A program made the translations under genes and the position numbers. Below are positions 47,183-56,585 of a stretch of 64,000 nucleotides of DNA, one piece after another. Within the stretch, counting starts at the first letter, position 1. Every line of letters begins with the position of its first letter. The DNA is from JAIBJN01 sp963811635 (GTDB lineage: Bacteria; Actinomycetota; Thermoleophilia; Gaiellales; Gaiellaceae). The stretch spans positions 109,371-173,370 of the forward strand of contig CAWESB010000002.1 of NCBI GenBank assembly GCA_963811635.1. The letters run 5' to 3'. The notes under the pieces were generated by a model that made no database searches, was not told where the DNA came from, and saw nothing but the letters and a program-made list of their open reading frames with translations.

Positions 47183-47796
47183 CGGGCCGCTCCCGGAGCG
47201 AGCGTCGACGCCGCCCGGCGCAACGACGCCAGCGCGCGGCGGGCGGAGAGCGCCGTTCGGATGCTCGTCCGCGGCTCGGCCGCGAGGGCCCGCGCGACCA
47301 CGCGCCAGTCGGTGCCACCGTCTGCGGCCGCCGCCTGGGCGAGTCTGCCGACGGGCTGCTCGGGTGTGTCCGAGATGGCCCTGATCACGCCGGCCAGGCG
47401 GCCGGTCGCGGCCAGGGTCGCGCTCTCGGTGTCGGCGGCCGCCGCACCGGTCCGCCGCGCAAGCTCACGGCGCTCGACCGGGTCATCGACGACGACGCCG
47501 GCGTCGCAGACGACTGCGGTGAGGGCGCCCGGGACGCGAAGCGGCTCGTCCTCCCAGAGGACGGTGCCGTCCGCGTCGACGACGCGGCGGGCGGTCACGA
47601 GCGTGCCGGGCGCGAGACCCGAGACGAGCGCGCCGGCGAGGCCGAAAGACACCAGCCGCCCCTCGGGCAGCGGCAGGCCCGCCTGGAGCCCGACCCGGGC
47701 GGCGGTCGCGCCGGCGCTGCGGGCGGCGTCCTCCTCGACCGCCAGCGCGCAGGCGAGGGTGAGCGGCTCTGCGCCAGCTTTCAGCGCAACGTCCAC
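47179..47796 (-). CDS. hpnG: HpnG-like purine-nucleoside-phosphorylase-family protein
   Basis: 205 residues of the phosphorylase superfamily. Segments are GLPLPEGRLVSFGLAGAL, GTLVTARRVVDADGTVLW and GAAAADTESATLAATG, the last matching the D-(M/T)-E-(S/T) ribose-binding site. In hopanoid operons HpnG removes adenine from adenosylhopane to give ribosylhopane phosphate. GTG 47796 overlaps hpnH by 16 nt. It is shorter and more diverged than typical members, so the assignment rests partly on position. Confidence 0.75.
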   Translation of the reverse strand: MDVALKAGAEPLTLACALAVEEDAARSAGATAARVGLQAGLPLPEGRLVSFGLAGALVSGLAPGTLVTARRVVDADGTVLWEDEPLRVPGALTAVVCDAGVVVDDPVERRELARRTGAAAADTESATLAATGRLAGVIRAISDTPEQPVGRLAQAAAADGGTDWRVVARALAAEPRTSIRTALSARRALASLRRAASTLAPGAAR

Positions 47797-48779
47797 GCGA
47801 GGCTCCTGACGGTCTCCTTCACGCTCGAGGTCGTCGCGATCGTGGCGGCGGGCTCGAAGCCGGAGTGGATCCCGCAGTGCTCGCAGCGGTGGTCGTTGCC
47901 GGGGCCGTAGCGCTCCCACTCGATCCCGTTCGCCAGCGCCTCGTACGTGGGGAAGATGCCGTCCGTCAGGAGATAGCAGGGGCCCTTCCAGCCGTAGGGA
48001 TTCCGCGTGACCGAGCCCCATGGCGCACACGGGAGCATCTTGTCGCCGGTAAGGAAGTCCTGATAGACCGGGCTCGCGAGCCAGCGGTAGCCGTGCTTGC
48101 GGACAGCGCTGCGAATGAGGCGGAACTTCGCCTCGTGCTCGTCGCGCGTCATCGTCAGGTTCGGGTCGATCTGCGAGTACTGGTACCCGGGCGCGACGAG
48201 CATCCCGTCGATGCCGACCTCGTTCGTGAGGAACTCCATCATCTGGATGACGTCGTCGACCTCGGTCTCCTTGAAGATGGTCGTGTTCGTCGTCACGCGG
48301 AAGCCGTTGTCCCGCGCCGTCCTGATCGCGTCGACCGCGACGTCCCAGAGCCCCGGGTAGTCGCAGATGTAGTCGTGGATCTCCTGCATGCCGTCCAGGT
48401 GGACGACGAAGGTGAGCCGCGGGTTCGGCTCGAAGCGGTCGAGCATGTCGACGAGCCGGAGGGCGTTCGTGCAGAGCTGGACGTTCCGCTTCATCTCGAG
48501 AAAGCCGGCGACGACGTCCTCGATGCCCTTGAAGATCAGCGGCTCGCCGCCGCAGACGGAGATGACCGGGGCCGGGCACTCGACGGCCGCGTACAGGCAC
48601 TCCTCGACGGTGAGGCGCGCCTTGTTCGACTCGTATTCACGGATCTTCCCGCAGCCGATGCACGCGATGTTGCAGCCCAGCGTGGGCTCGAGCATGATCA
48701 CGAGCGGATACCGGTCCTTGCCCTTCTGCGAGGCGACGTAGCGCCCGATCTGGACGGTGCTGCGAAGCGGAAACTTCAT
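47781..48779 (-). CDS. hpnH: Adenosyl-hopene transferase HpnH (radical SAM)
   Basis: 332 residues. The radical SAM cluster is Cys36, Cys40, Cys43 (CNIACIGC). CGGEPLIFKGI is the GGE motif. A C-terminal SPASM-like Cys group (CEHCGIHSGFEPAA) follows. It adds 5'-deoxyadenosyl to diploptene as the first step to C35 hopanoids. ATG overlaps the hpnA stop (ATGA). Confidence 0.92.
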   Translation of the reverse strand: MKFPLRSTVQIGRYVASQKGKDRYPLVIMLEPTLGCNIACIGCGKIREYESNKARLTVEECLYAAVECPAPVISVCGGEPLIFKGIEDVVAGFLEMKRNVQLCTNALRLVDMLDRFEPNPRLTFVVHLDGMQEIHDYICDYPGLWDVAVDAIRTARDNGFRVTTNTTIFKETEVDDVIQMMEFLTNEVGIDGMLVAPGYQYSQIDPNLTMTRDEHEAKFRLIRSAVRKHGYRWLASPVYQDFLTGDKMLPCAPWGSVTRNPYGWKGPCYLLTDGIFPTYEALANGIEWERYGPGNDHRCEHCGIHSGFEPAATIATTSSVKETVRSLAWTLR

Positions 48780-49651
48780 GCTCCTCCCTTCGAGAGCGCG
48801 GCGACGGCACGGGCGAGCGCCGGCTCGACGGGGCCCGGTTCGTAGCCGAGTGTACTGCGGGCTTTCTCGGAAGAGAAATACATGGGCAGCCTGGCCAGCC
48901 GAACCTCGTCCCGGTTGGCGATTCCGGCCAGGGCAGCCATCTTGGCAACAGCATACGGAACCCGCAGGCGCGGCCGTTGCACTCCCGCGAGACGCGCGAT
49001 CGCGGCGAACACATCCTCGAGGGTGAGGTCGACGCCGCCGAGCAGGTAGCGCTCGCCCGAAGCGCCGTGCTCGAGCGCGAGCGCGTGGCCGCGGGCGACG
49101 TCCCTGACGTCCACGAGGTTGAGGCCGGTGGTCGCGACGAAGCCGCGCAGGCGCCCGGTCGCCACGCCGGCGATCATGCGCCCGGTCGGCGTCGGCTTGT
49201 GGTCGCCCTCACCCACGGGCGTCGTCGGGTTGACGACGACGGCGCCGGCGTCGAGCGCGAGGCGCTCGGCCGCCAGCTTCGTCCGCTTGTACGGGACTTC
49301 GAGCTCCCAGGTTGGAGGCTCGTCGGCCTCGGTCGCGGGGCGCCCGGGCACCGGACCGCAGGTTCCGGCGGTGGAGCAGTGGAGGAAGCGGCGCACTCCG
49401 GCCCGCGCGGCGATGTCGAGGAGCAGGCGTGTCCCTTCGACGTTCACGCGCTCGAAGTCCTCGACCGGCGCGTCATAGCTGTAGAGGGCCGCCACGTGGA
49501 CGACCGCCTCGCAGCCGTCGACCACCCGCTCGAGACCCTCCGGGTCGAGCAGGTCGACCCGCCGGTCCACCACGTCCACTCCGCGCTCGCGCAGCTCCCG
49601 CGCGACGTGGCTCCCGACGAACCCGGTCGCGCCTGTGACGTAGGCCCTCAC
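48776..49651 (-). CDS. hpnA: NAD-dependent epimerase/dehydratase HpnA
   Basis: 291 residues. Rossmann motif VTGATGFVGSHVAREL, catalytic Ser/Thr STAGTCG and Tyr-x3-Lys in VPYKRTKLAAERL. VNPTTPVGEGDHKPTPTG is the family-typical hopanoid-associated sugar epimerase block. Its exact substrate in hopanoid formation is unproven. GTG 49651 overlaps the shc stop. Confidence 0.87.
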   Translation of the reverse strand: MRAYVTGATGFVGSHVARELRERGVDVVDRRVDLLDPEGLERVVDGCEAVVHVAALYSYDAPVEDFERVNVEGTRLLLDIAARAGVRRFLHCSTAGTCGPVPGRPATEADEPPTWELEVPYKRTKLAAERLALDAGAVVVNPTTPVGEGDHKPTPTGRMIAGVATGRLRGFVATTGLNLVDVRDVARGHALALEHGASGERYLLGGVDLTLEDVFAAIARLAGVQRPRLRVPYAVAKMAALAGIANRDEVRLARLPMYFSSEKARSTLGYEPGPVEPALARAVAALSKGGA

Positions 49652-51534
49652 GCGGCGAGCGCGCGACGGATGCGCCCGAGCGCCATGACCGGCCAGACCT
49701 CCCGATAGAGGTGGTAGTTGATGAGGAAGTCGCGCGGGAAGCCGGTGCCGGTGAAATGCTCCTCATCCCAGCCGCCGTTTCGCTTCTGCGTCCTTGCGAG
49801 CCAGGCGACGGCCCGCGTGGCGCACTCCGAGCCCGCCTCGCCGGCGGCAGCCAGCCCGAGCAGCGCCCACGCGGTCTGCGACGGCGTCGACTCGCCGCGG
49901 CCGCGCCAGGCGACGCCGTCCTCGCCGCGATCGTACGACCGGCAGTCCTCGCCGAAGCCGCCGTCCTCGTTCTGGTGCGCCTCGAGCCAGGCCACCGCCC
50001 GGCGGATCGCCGAGTGCTCGTGCGGAAAGCCGGCGGCCTCGAGCGCCGGCAGCACGGCACCGACCCCGTAGACGTAGTTGACGCCCCAGCGCCCGAACCA
50101 GGAGCCGTCGTCCTCCTGTTCGGCGAGCAGGTAGTCGATCCCGCGGCGGACGACTTCCTCGTAGCCCTTCTCCCGCGCGAGCAACTCGACGACGTGCGCG
50201 GTGACGTCGGCGGACGGCGGGTCGGTGACGGCGCCGAAGTCGCAGAAGGGAATCCTGTAGAGCCACTCGGCGTCGTTGTCCGCGTCGAACGCGCCCCAGC
50301 CGCCGTTGGCCGACTGCATGCCCGCCATCCAGCGGATCCCCCGATCGGCGGCCGCCTTGCCGACGCCGAGCTCCTTGAGCGCCAGGACGACGATCGCGGC
50401 ATCGTCGATGTCGGGATAGAGGTCGTTGTCGTACTCGAAGGCCCAGCCGCCCGGCTCGAGGCCGGGCCGGCGCACGGCCCAGTCGCCGCGCTGCCGGATC
50501 TCCTCGCCGACGATCCACTCGGCGGCGCGGTGGAGCGCAGGCTCGTCGGCCGGCACCCCGGCCGCCCTGAGGGCAAGGAGCGCCAGGCCGGTGTCCCATA
50601 CCGGCGACTGGCACGCCTCGGGCCGGAGCCGGTCGCCGTCGTCGACCAGGAAGCGCTTCCAACCGGCGAGGCCGCGGCTGAGGTACGGGGACTCCGGCCC
50701 ATGTCCGCGACACGCAAGCGCGATCAGCGACCAGACCCAGGGCGGCTGGATGCCGCCCCACGAGCCGTCGAGCTCCTGCCGGTCGATGATCCAGCGCTCC
50801 GCGTAGTCGAGCGCGCGCTTCCGGCCGGGCTGGACCGAGCGGCCCGCGTACCACGCCAGCGCCCGGTCGCTGAGAAGGCCCAGCGTCGGCTTGCGGAAGG
50901 CCGGCCCGAGGTTGAGCTCGTGGCAGGCGCGCTCGGGCGGCAGGTTGCGAACCGGCCGGTAGTGCAGAACGACGGTGAGCGGGACGACGGTCTGTCGCGC
51001 CCAGCAGGCGAAGTCGTAGACGGAGAGCGGGAGCCCCGGCCGCATGAGCACGAGCTCGGGCGGGATCTGCGGGATCTCGTCCCAGGGCCAGAGGCCGAAG
51101 AGGGCAAGCCACATCCTCGTGAAGACACGGGCGCCGCCGATGCCGCCGCGCTCCTCGCAGAAGCGGCGGGCGGCAGCGAGGCGCTCATCGTCGGCCGAGA
51201 GCCCGGCGAGTCGAAGCGCCGCGTACGACTCGAGGGTCGCGGCCAGGTCCGGCTCGCCTTCCCAGTAGATCGACCAGAGCCCGTCCGGGCGCTGGCGCGC
51301 GAGCAGCTCGTTGGCGCAGCGGCGAGTCGAGTCCTCGTCGCGAAGGCGGAGGAACTCGAGCAGCAGCAGGTGCTGGGCGGTCATGGTCACGTTGGACTCG
51401 AGCTCGCCGACCCACCAGCCGTCCGGCTTCTGGAGCGAGATGAGGCGCCGGACGGCCCGGTCAAGCGTCCGGTCGAGCTCGGACGCAACGGGCCCCCCGG
51501 TCGCGGTCTTGCCTCGTGGCCTGGTCGTGCTCAC
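49648..51534 (-). CDS. shc: Squalene-hopene cyclase
   Basis: 628 residues. The acid motif DIDDAA is at Asp375-Ala380, near the corresponding DVDD of Alicyclobacillus SHC (374-377). QW repeats are visible (QKPDGWWVGELE, QSANGGWGAFDADNDAEW, QNEDGGFGEDCRSYD, KRNGGWDEEHFTGTGFP). It converts squalene to hopene/hopanol at the inner membrane. GTG 51534 is the start. A 100-nt gap before it, holding repeat copy 2, separates it from hpnE. Confidence 0.96.
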   Translation of the reverse strand: MSTTRPRGKTATGGPVASELDRTLDRAVRRLISLQKPDGWWVGELESNVTMTAQHLLLLEFLRLRDEDSTRRCANELLARQRPDGLWSIYWEGEPDLAATLESYAALRLAGLSADDERLAAARRFCEERGGIGGARVFTRMWLALFGLWPWDEIPQIPPELVLMRPGLPLSVYDFACWARQTVVPLTVVLHYRPVRNLPPERACHELNLGPAFRKPTLGLLSDRALAWYAGRSVQPGRKRALDYAERWIIDRQELDGSWGGIQPPWVWSLIALACRGHGPESPYLSRGLAGWKRFLVDDGDRLRPEACQSPVWDTGLALLALRAAGVPADEPALHRAAEWIVGEEIRQRGDWAVRRPGLEPGGWAFEYDNDLYPDIDDAAIVVLALKELGVGKAAADRGIRWMAGMQSANGGWGAFDADNDAEWLYRIPFCDFGAVTDPPSADVTAHVVELLAREKGYEEVVRRGIDYLLAEQEDDGSWFGRWGVNYVYGVGAVLPALEAAGFPHEHSAIRRAVAWLEAHQNEDGGFGEDCRSYDRGEDGVAWRGRGESTPSQTAWALLGLAAAGEAGSECATRAVAWLARTQKRNGGWDEEHFTGTGFPRDFLINYHLYREVWPVMALGRIRRALAA

Positions 51535-51571
51535 GTTGTCACGCTCTCGTCACGTTGCGCGCGCCACACGC

Positions 51572-51620
51572 GCGCTTTTCGGCGTTACGCTGGAAAGCGG
51601 GTGGTGGGAAGGGGTGCCCC
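51572..51620. repeat. Extragenic 49-nt repeat, copy 2
   Basis: Counterpart of 10442-10490, 45/49 identical. It lies between hpnE and shc, so if transcribed it is in the shc leader. See copy 1 for structure. Confidence 0.6.
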
Positions 51621-51634
51621 ATCTGTTAAGTGTC

Positions 51635-52910
51635 TCACGCAGTCGTTTTCACCGGCTGCGAGGAGAGGAGGGAGCGGGCCGCCGCACGTCCGCTGCGAAC
51701 GGCGCTTTCCATGGTCGCGGGCCAGCCGGTGTCCGTCCACGCGCCCGCCCGCACGACTCCCGGCCGCCCCGTCTCGACCCCCGGTCGGCGCGGCGCCGTG
51801 CCCGGGTAGGCGGCGAACGTCGCGGCCGGCTCGCGACTGACGCGCGACCAGACGAGCTCGGCAGCGCCTAGCCTTGCCGTCAGCTCGCCCGCCAGCAGGT
51901 CGACGAGGCCGCGGCCGCGCACCTCCAAGAGCTCGGGCGCGCCGCTGGAGACGACCGTGAGGTACTGGCCGGTCTGCAGGGCGATGGCCTGTGAGCGCGC
52001 CCCGATCGAAGACCCAGTGCGCCGGGCTGCCGAGGAGGGCGGCCAGTTCGAACTCGAGGATCTTCCGGTCGAAGAGGAGGTGCGCGCTCACGATCGGCGA
52101 GTCGTCGAGCCCGGGGTCCGGGTCGCCGAGGAGAGCGGCGCTCTCTGCCGGCGGAAGCGCGACGACGACCACGTCGGCCTCGACGCGCCCGCCGTCCGCG
52201 AGCACGACCGCGCCGCGCTCCAGCGCGGCGGCGCGCTCGCCGAGCCGGATCGTGGCGCCGCGCTCGTGCAGCACGCGGCCTGCCGCCTCGCCGTGCATCT
52301 CCCCGAGCGGGGCGACCGGGAGGATGACGTCACTCGCCTCGGGCTCGCCGAGCAGCGCCGTCTGCACCGTGAAGACCGCGGGGGCGGCGCTCACCTCCTC
52401 GCTGCGCAGGTTCAGCGCCGGCCGGATGAAGACGTCCCAGAACCGGTCGATCGCCGCCTGCGACTGGCCCAGGCGCCGCAGCAGCCCCGCGAACGTCTCG
52501 CCGTCGTGCTCCTCCGGCGCAAGGCGGCCGAGCCGGCGCGTGACCAGGGCGATCTTCAGGCGATCGCGCAGCGAGACGTGGCCGTAGCGGAGGAGCCCGA
52601 GGGCACCCGGCGCGATGCGGGCGACGCTCCCGTCCTCGGCGATCACCGGGAGCGCGAGCGCCTCCCGCCGGATCGCCCCGGCCTGGCCCACGCGCTCGAG
52701 GAAGCCGAGGTACTCGGTGCAGCAGCCGAGCGCGATGTGCTGGCCGTTGTCGGGCGGCGGATCCGGGTCGCCCTCGCGCACCGGCAGGGTCTGCACCGCG
52801 CCGCCGAGGGTCGGCCGCGCCTCGAGGACGGTGACGTCGTGGCCCGCTTCGGCGAGGTCGAGCGCGGCCGCGAGGCCGGCAAGGCCTCCGCCCACGACGA
52901 CGGCTCTCAC
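51635..52910 (-). pseudogene. hpnE: Squalene-forming FAD oxidoreductase HpnE, frameshifted
   Basis: FAD motif VVVGGGLAGLAAALDLAEAG at the start, then GHDVTVLEARPTLGGAVQTL and GFLERVGQAGAIR. After FDRGAL (about 51990) the normal end AIALQTGQYLTVVSSGAPEL, EPAATFAAYPGTAP and RAGAWTDTGWPATMESAVRS (a typical desaturase C-terminus) is in another frame and stops at 51635. It would complete squalene synthesis after HpnC/D. GTG 52910 overlaps the hpnD stop. Confidence 0.8.
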
Positions 52911-53743
52911 AGGGCCGCGACCGCCCGCACCTTGCCGACGGCCGAGAGCCGAGGCCGGCTCGTGAAGACGTCGTAGCCGCACCCGCGCATCTGGACGAGC
53001 AGGCCGCGGTAGATCCCGGCGAACGCGCGCACGCAGAGCGCGCTGCGGCGGTCGAGCAGGGGGAGCAGCTCGAGGCCTTCTCGGAGCAGCTCCTCGGCAC
53101 GCCGGCCCTGATGGTCCATGAGCGCGTCCCACGCAGGGGTGACGCGTCCCGAGGCGATGTCCGCCTCCGTGACGCCGAAGCGCCCGAGCTCGTCCTGCGG
53201 AAGGTAGACCCGGCCCAGCCCCCAGTCCTCGGCCACGTCTCGCATGATGTTGATCTGCTGCAGCGCGAGCCCGAGCGTCTCGGCCCGCGGCCGGGCCAGC
53301 GCCTCGTCGCTCGGCCCGTAGACGGCGGCGCACGCGAGCCCGACCGCCCCTGCCACGCAGCGGCAGTACTCGCGCAGCTCCTCCCAGCTTGCGTAGCGAG
53401 ACGTCTCCACGTCCATCAGCCCGCCGGCCACGAGGTCGCCGAGTGCCGCCTGCGGGATCGGATACCGGCCACCTGCGTCGGCGAGGGCGACCAGCACGGC
53501 ATCATCCGGAGGCACCTCGGGGAGCACCTCCACGGCGGCCCGGCAGGCTTCGAGCTGACGGCGGCGCTCCTCGACCGGAAGCTGGGGATCGTCGGCGATG
53601 TCGTCGACGCGTCGCGCGAACGCATAGAGCGCCGCGACCGCCCGGCGCTTGGGGCGCGGGAGGACGGCGATCCCCCAGGCGAAGTTCCGAGCCTCGCGCC
53701 GGGTGATGCGGGAGACCTCGCGGTAGGCGTCGTTGACCTTCAT
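52907..53743 (-). CDS. hpnD: Presqualene diphosphate synthase HpnD
   Basis: 278 residues. Two Asp motifs: RRVDDIADD (residues 45-52) and QINIMRDVAEDWGLGRVYLP. It condenses farnesyl diphosphates. ATG 53743 overlaps the hpnC stop (ATGA). Confidence 0.9.
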   Translation of the reverse strand: MKVNDAYREVSRITRREARNFAWGIAVLPRPKRRAVAALYAFARRVDDIADDPQLPVEERRRQLEACRAAVEVLPEVPPDDAVLVALADAGGRYPIPQAALGDLVAGGLMDVETSRYASWEELREYCRCVAGAVGLACAAVYGPSDEALARPRAETLGLALQQINIMRDVAEDWGLGRVYLPQDELGRFGVTEADIASGRVTPAWDALMDHQGRRAEELLREGLELLPLLDRRSALCVRAFAGIYRGLLVQMRGCGYDVFTSRPRLSAVGKVRAVAAL

Positions 53744-54579
53744 CGGCGGACGAGCTCCCGGGCGGCGAGCCAGGCGAATGTCACCCTGGTCGGGGCCGGG
53801 CGGCCGGAGAAGACGTCCCAGCCCGCCCGCTCCAGGGCGTCCAGCCCCGCGAGCCCGCCGCGCGCATAGAGGGCGACCGAGAGCCCCGGCCTCCCACCGA
53901 GCGCCGCCCGGAGCGGCAAGCCCTCCTCGAGGAGCGAGCGGGCGCGCTCGCCCTCGAAACGAAGCACGCCGGCGACGGAATCCGACAGCGGCCCGGCCAG
54001 CTCCTCTTCGGCGACGCCGAAGCGGCGCAGGTCCTCCTGCGGCAGGTAGACGCGGCCGAGCGAGAGATCGCGTGGCGGATCCTGGAGGAAGTTGACGAGC
54101 TGGAGGCCAGTGCAGACCGCGTCGCTCATCGCCACGAGCTCGGGGTCCCCCGCCCGCCCGTAGATCCCGAGGACGAGCCGGCCGACGGGGTCGGCGGAGT
54201 ACGTGCAGTACTCGCGGACGTCGTCCCACGTCTGGTAGCGGCGACGCACCTGGTCGATGCGGTTCGCCTCGATCAGGCGACGGAACGGCTCAAGCGGCAG
54301 CCCGCGATCCCCGATCGTCGCGTGCAGCCGGCGCATGATCTCACTGCGAGGCGGCCCTTCCAGCTCGCGCTCGAGCTCGTCGAGGAGCGCGCCGCGATCG
54401 CCTGCCGCCTCGTCCCCGATGTTGTCGACCAGCCGTGCGAAGCCGTAGACCGCGCGAAGGTGCGGGCGCGCGAAGCGCGGCGCCAGCACCGAAACGACGG
54501 GGAAGTTCTCGCCGGAGGCCCGCTCGTCGATGCGGGCCGCGGCGAGCTCGGGAGCGTCGAGTAGGCTCGCCGGAGGCAT
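53740..54579 (-). CDS. hpnC: Squalene synthase-like HpnC
   Basis: 279 residues. First motif FARLVDNIGDEAAGD and second LVNFLQDPPRDLSLGRVYLP. It is the partner of HpnD in squalene formation. ATG 54579 is used (MPPASLLDAPEL); a longer in-frame reading would run into the divergent AKR gene. The gap to that gene is 13 nt. Confidence 0.88.
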   Translation of the reverse strand: MPPASLLDAPELAAARIDERASGENFPVVSVLAPRFARPHLRAVYGFARLVDNIGDEAAGDRGALLDELERELEGPPRSEIMRRLHATIGDRGLPLEPFRRLIEANRIDQVRRRYQTWDDVREYCTYSADPVGRLVLGIYGRAGDPELVAMSDAVCTGLQLVNFLQDPPRDLSLGRVYLPQEDLRRFGVAEEELAGPLSDSVAGVLRFEGERARSLLEEGLPLRAALGGRPGLSVALYARGGLAGLDALERAGWDVFSGRPAPTRVTFAWLAARELVRR

Positions 54580-54592
54580 GCTGGCGAACAGT

Positions 54593-55393
54593 ATGGAGCG
54601 GCGGGCACTCGGGCGCGCCGGCGTCGAGTTGCCGGTGGTCGGCCTCGGCACCTGGGCGACCTTCGACCTCCCTGACGACGGGCAGCACGTCGCCGACGAG
54701 GTCGTCGACGCGGCCTTCGCCGGCGGTGCGCGCCTGGTCGACTCGTCGCCGATGTACGGCCGCGCCGAGCGGGTCCTCGGCCGTGCGCTGGGCGGAAGGC
54801 GGGACGAGGCGTTCGTGGCGACGAAGATCTGGACGCCGTCGATGACGGAGGGGCGCGCCCAGCTCGAGGCCCAGCTCGCCTTCTATGGCGGACGCATCGA
54901 CCTCGAGCAGGTGCACAACCTCGTCGCCTGGAGCGAGCAACTGGACTGGCTGGAGCCGGAGCGCGACGCCGGGCGAATTCGCTTCCTCGGCGCGACGCAC
55001 TACGCCTCCTCGGCCTTCGGCGAGCTGGCCAGGGCGATGCGCAGCGGGAGGATCGACGCGATTCAGATCCCGCTGAACCCGCGGGAGCGCGAGGTCGAGC
55101 GCGAGATCCTGCCGCTCGCCGAGGAGCTCGGCCTCGGCGTGATCGTCATGCGCCCGCTCGGAGGCGAGGGCTCGGTAATCCGAGCGCCCGAGTCGGCCGA
55201 TCTTTCGCCGCTCGGCGTCGACACATGGGCGCAAGCGCTGCTGAAGTGGGCGCTGTCCGACCCGCGCGTGACCGCCGTGATTCCCGCGACGAGGAACGTC
55301 GAGCACGCCCGCGAGAACGTGGCCGCCGGCTCCCCGCCCTGGTTCGGCCCGGACGAGCGGCGGCTCGTCGAGCGGCTCGCCGGCGCCGGCTAG
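54593..55393 (+). CDS. Aldo/keto reductase
   Basis: 266 residues. Catalytic tetrad Asp50, Tyr55, Lys78, His108 in LVDSSPMYG, VATKIW and EQVHNL. It reduces carbonyl substrates with NADPH. ATG 54593 is the chosen start (ATG 54578 alternative). The C-terminal GSPPWFGPDERRLVERLA is family-like. Confidence 0.88.
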   Translation: MERRALGRAGVELPVVGLGTWATFDLPDDGQHVADEVVDAAFAGGARLVDSSPMYGRAERVLGRALGGRRDEAFVATKIWTPSMTEGRAQLEAQLAFYGGRIDLEQVHNLVAWSEQLDWLEPERDAGRIRFLGATHYASSAFGELARAMRSGRIDAIQIPLNPREREVEREILPLAEELGLGVIVMRPLGGEGSVIRAPESADLSPLGVDTWAQALLKWALSDPRVTAVIPATRNVEHARENVAAGSPPWFGPDERRLVERLAGAG

Positions 55394-56526
55394 AGGCCGA
55401 GCTCGCGCAGGACCTCGTCCGTGTGCTCGCCGAGCGCGGGCACGGCCCCGGACGGCGGCCGCACGCCGTCGACGAGAAAGGGGCTGCCGACGACCGGGAT
55501 CGGCCCGACTGGGGAGCCGACCTCGACGACCAGCCCATTGTGCGCGAGCTGCGGATGCTCGGCGACCTCGGAGACGTCGTTGACCGAGCCGCAGGGGATG
55601 CGGGCCTCCTCCAAAAGCCGCAGCCAGTCGGCGGCGGGCAGGGCCGCGAACAGCTCCTCGAGCGCCGGCTCGAGCAGGTCGCGGTGCTCGACGCGCGCCT
55701 CGTTCGTCGCGAAGCGGAGATCGTCGAACAGGTCTGGCCGGTCGACGACCTCGACGCAGAGCGCCCGCCAGTGCTCGGTGGAGAGGACCGCGAACCCGAA
55801 GAGGCGCCCATCGCCCGCCGGGAAGGGGCCGTAGGGGCAGAAGAGCGGATGCCGCATGCCCGTGCGCCCCGGCTCCTCCCGCCGGTGCCACCACAGGTGC
55901 GGGAAGTAGCCGAGCCAGTCGACCATCGTGTCGAAGAGCGAGACGGAGACCCGGGTGCCTTCGCCGGTCTGGGCGCGGCGCGTCAGCGCGCCGAGGGTCG
56001 CCACGGCCGCGTAGCTCGCGGCGCCCACGTCGCAGACCGAGATCCCGACGCGGACCGGCTCGGCGGGCGTGCCGGTGGCGGCGATCAGCCCGGTCTCGCC
56101 CTGCATGACGAGGTCGTAGGCGTTGCGGTGGGCGTACGGCCCGTCCGGCCCGTAGCCGGAGATGTCGACGTAGACGACGTCCGGCCGCAGCGCGCGGACT
56201 GTCTCCTCCCCGAGGCCGACGCGGTCGGCCCAGCCCGGCGTGTAGTTCTGGAGGAACACGTCGCTCCGCTCGATCAGGCGCTCGATGGCCGGGCGGTGCT
56301 CCGGGTCCTTGACGTCGAGCGCGACGCTCCGCTTGCCGCGGTTGACCCAGACGAAGCCGCTCGAGAGACCGGCGGCGACCGTGTCCCAGGAGCGGGTAAC
56401 GTCACCGCCGTCCGGCCGCTCGACCTTGACCACGTCCGCGCCGAGGTCCGCGAGGAGGCGCGTGGCGAGCGGGCCCGCGAGACCGTTCTCGAATGCGACG
56501 ACACGGGTGCCGGAGAGGAGCGGCAC
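55390..56526 (-). CDS. CaiB/BaiF family CoA-transferase
   Basis: 378 residues. Typical DLGADVVKVERPDGGD, SGYGPDGPYAHRNAYDLVMQ with catalytic Asp138, and PYGPFPAGDGRLF. It moves CoA between carboxylic acids. GTG 56526. Convergent with the AKR gene (4 nt overlap). Confidence 0.9.
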   Translation of the reverse strand: MPLLSGTRVVAFENGLAGPLATRLLADLGADVVKVERPDGGDVTRSWDTVAAGLSSGFVWVNRGKRSVALDVKDPEHRPAIERLIERSDVFLQNYTPGWADRVGLGEETVRALRPDVVYVDISGYGPDGPYAHRNAYDLVMQGETGLIAATGTPAEPVRVGISVCDVGAASYAAVATLGALTRRAQTGEGTRVSVSLFDTMVDWLGYFPHLWWHRREEPGRTGMRHPLFCPYGPFPAGDGRLFGFAVLSTEHWRALCVEVVDRPDLFDDLRFATNEARVEHRDLLEPALEELFAALPAADWLRLLEEARIPCGSVNDVSEVAEHPQLAHNGLVVEVGSPVGPIPVVGSPFLVDGVRPPSGAVPALGEHTDEVLRELGL

Positions 56527-56585
56527 GCGCGTACCGTATTGGTCGGAACACCGCCGCGTACACTCCCGAACCGCGAGGAGCCGCA

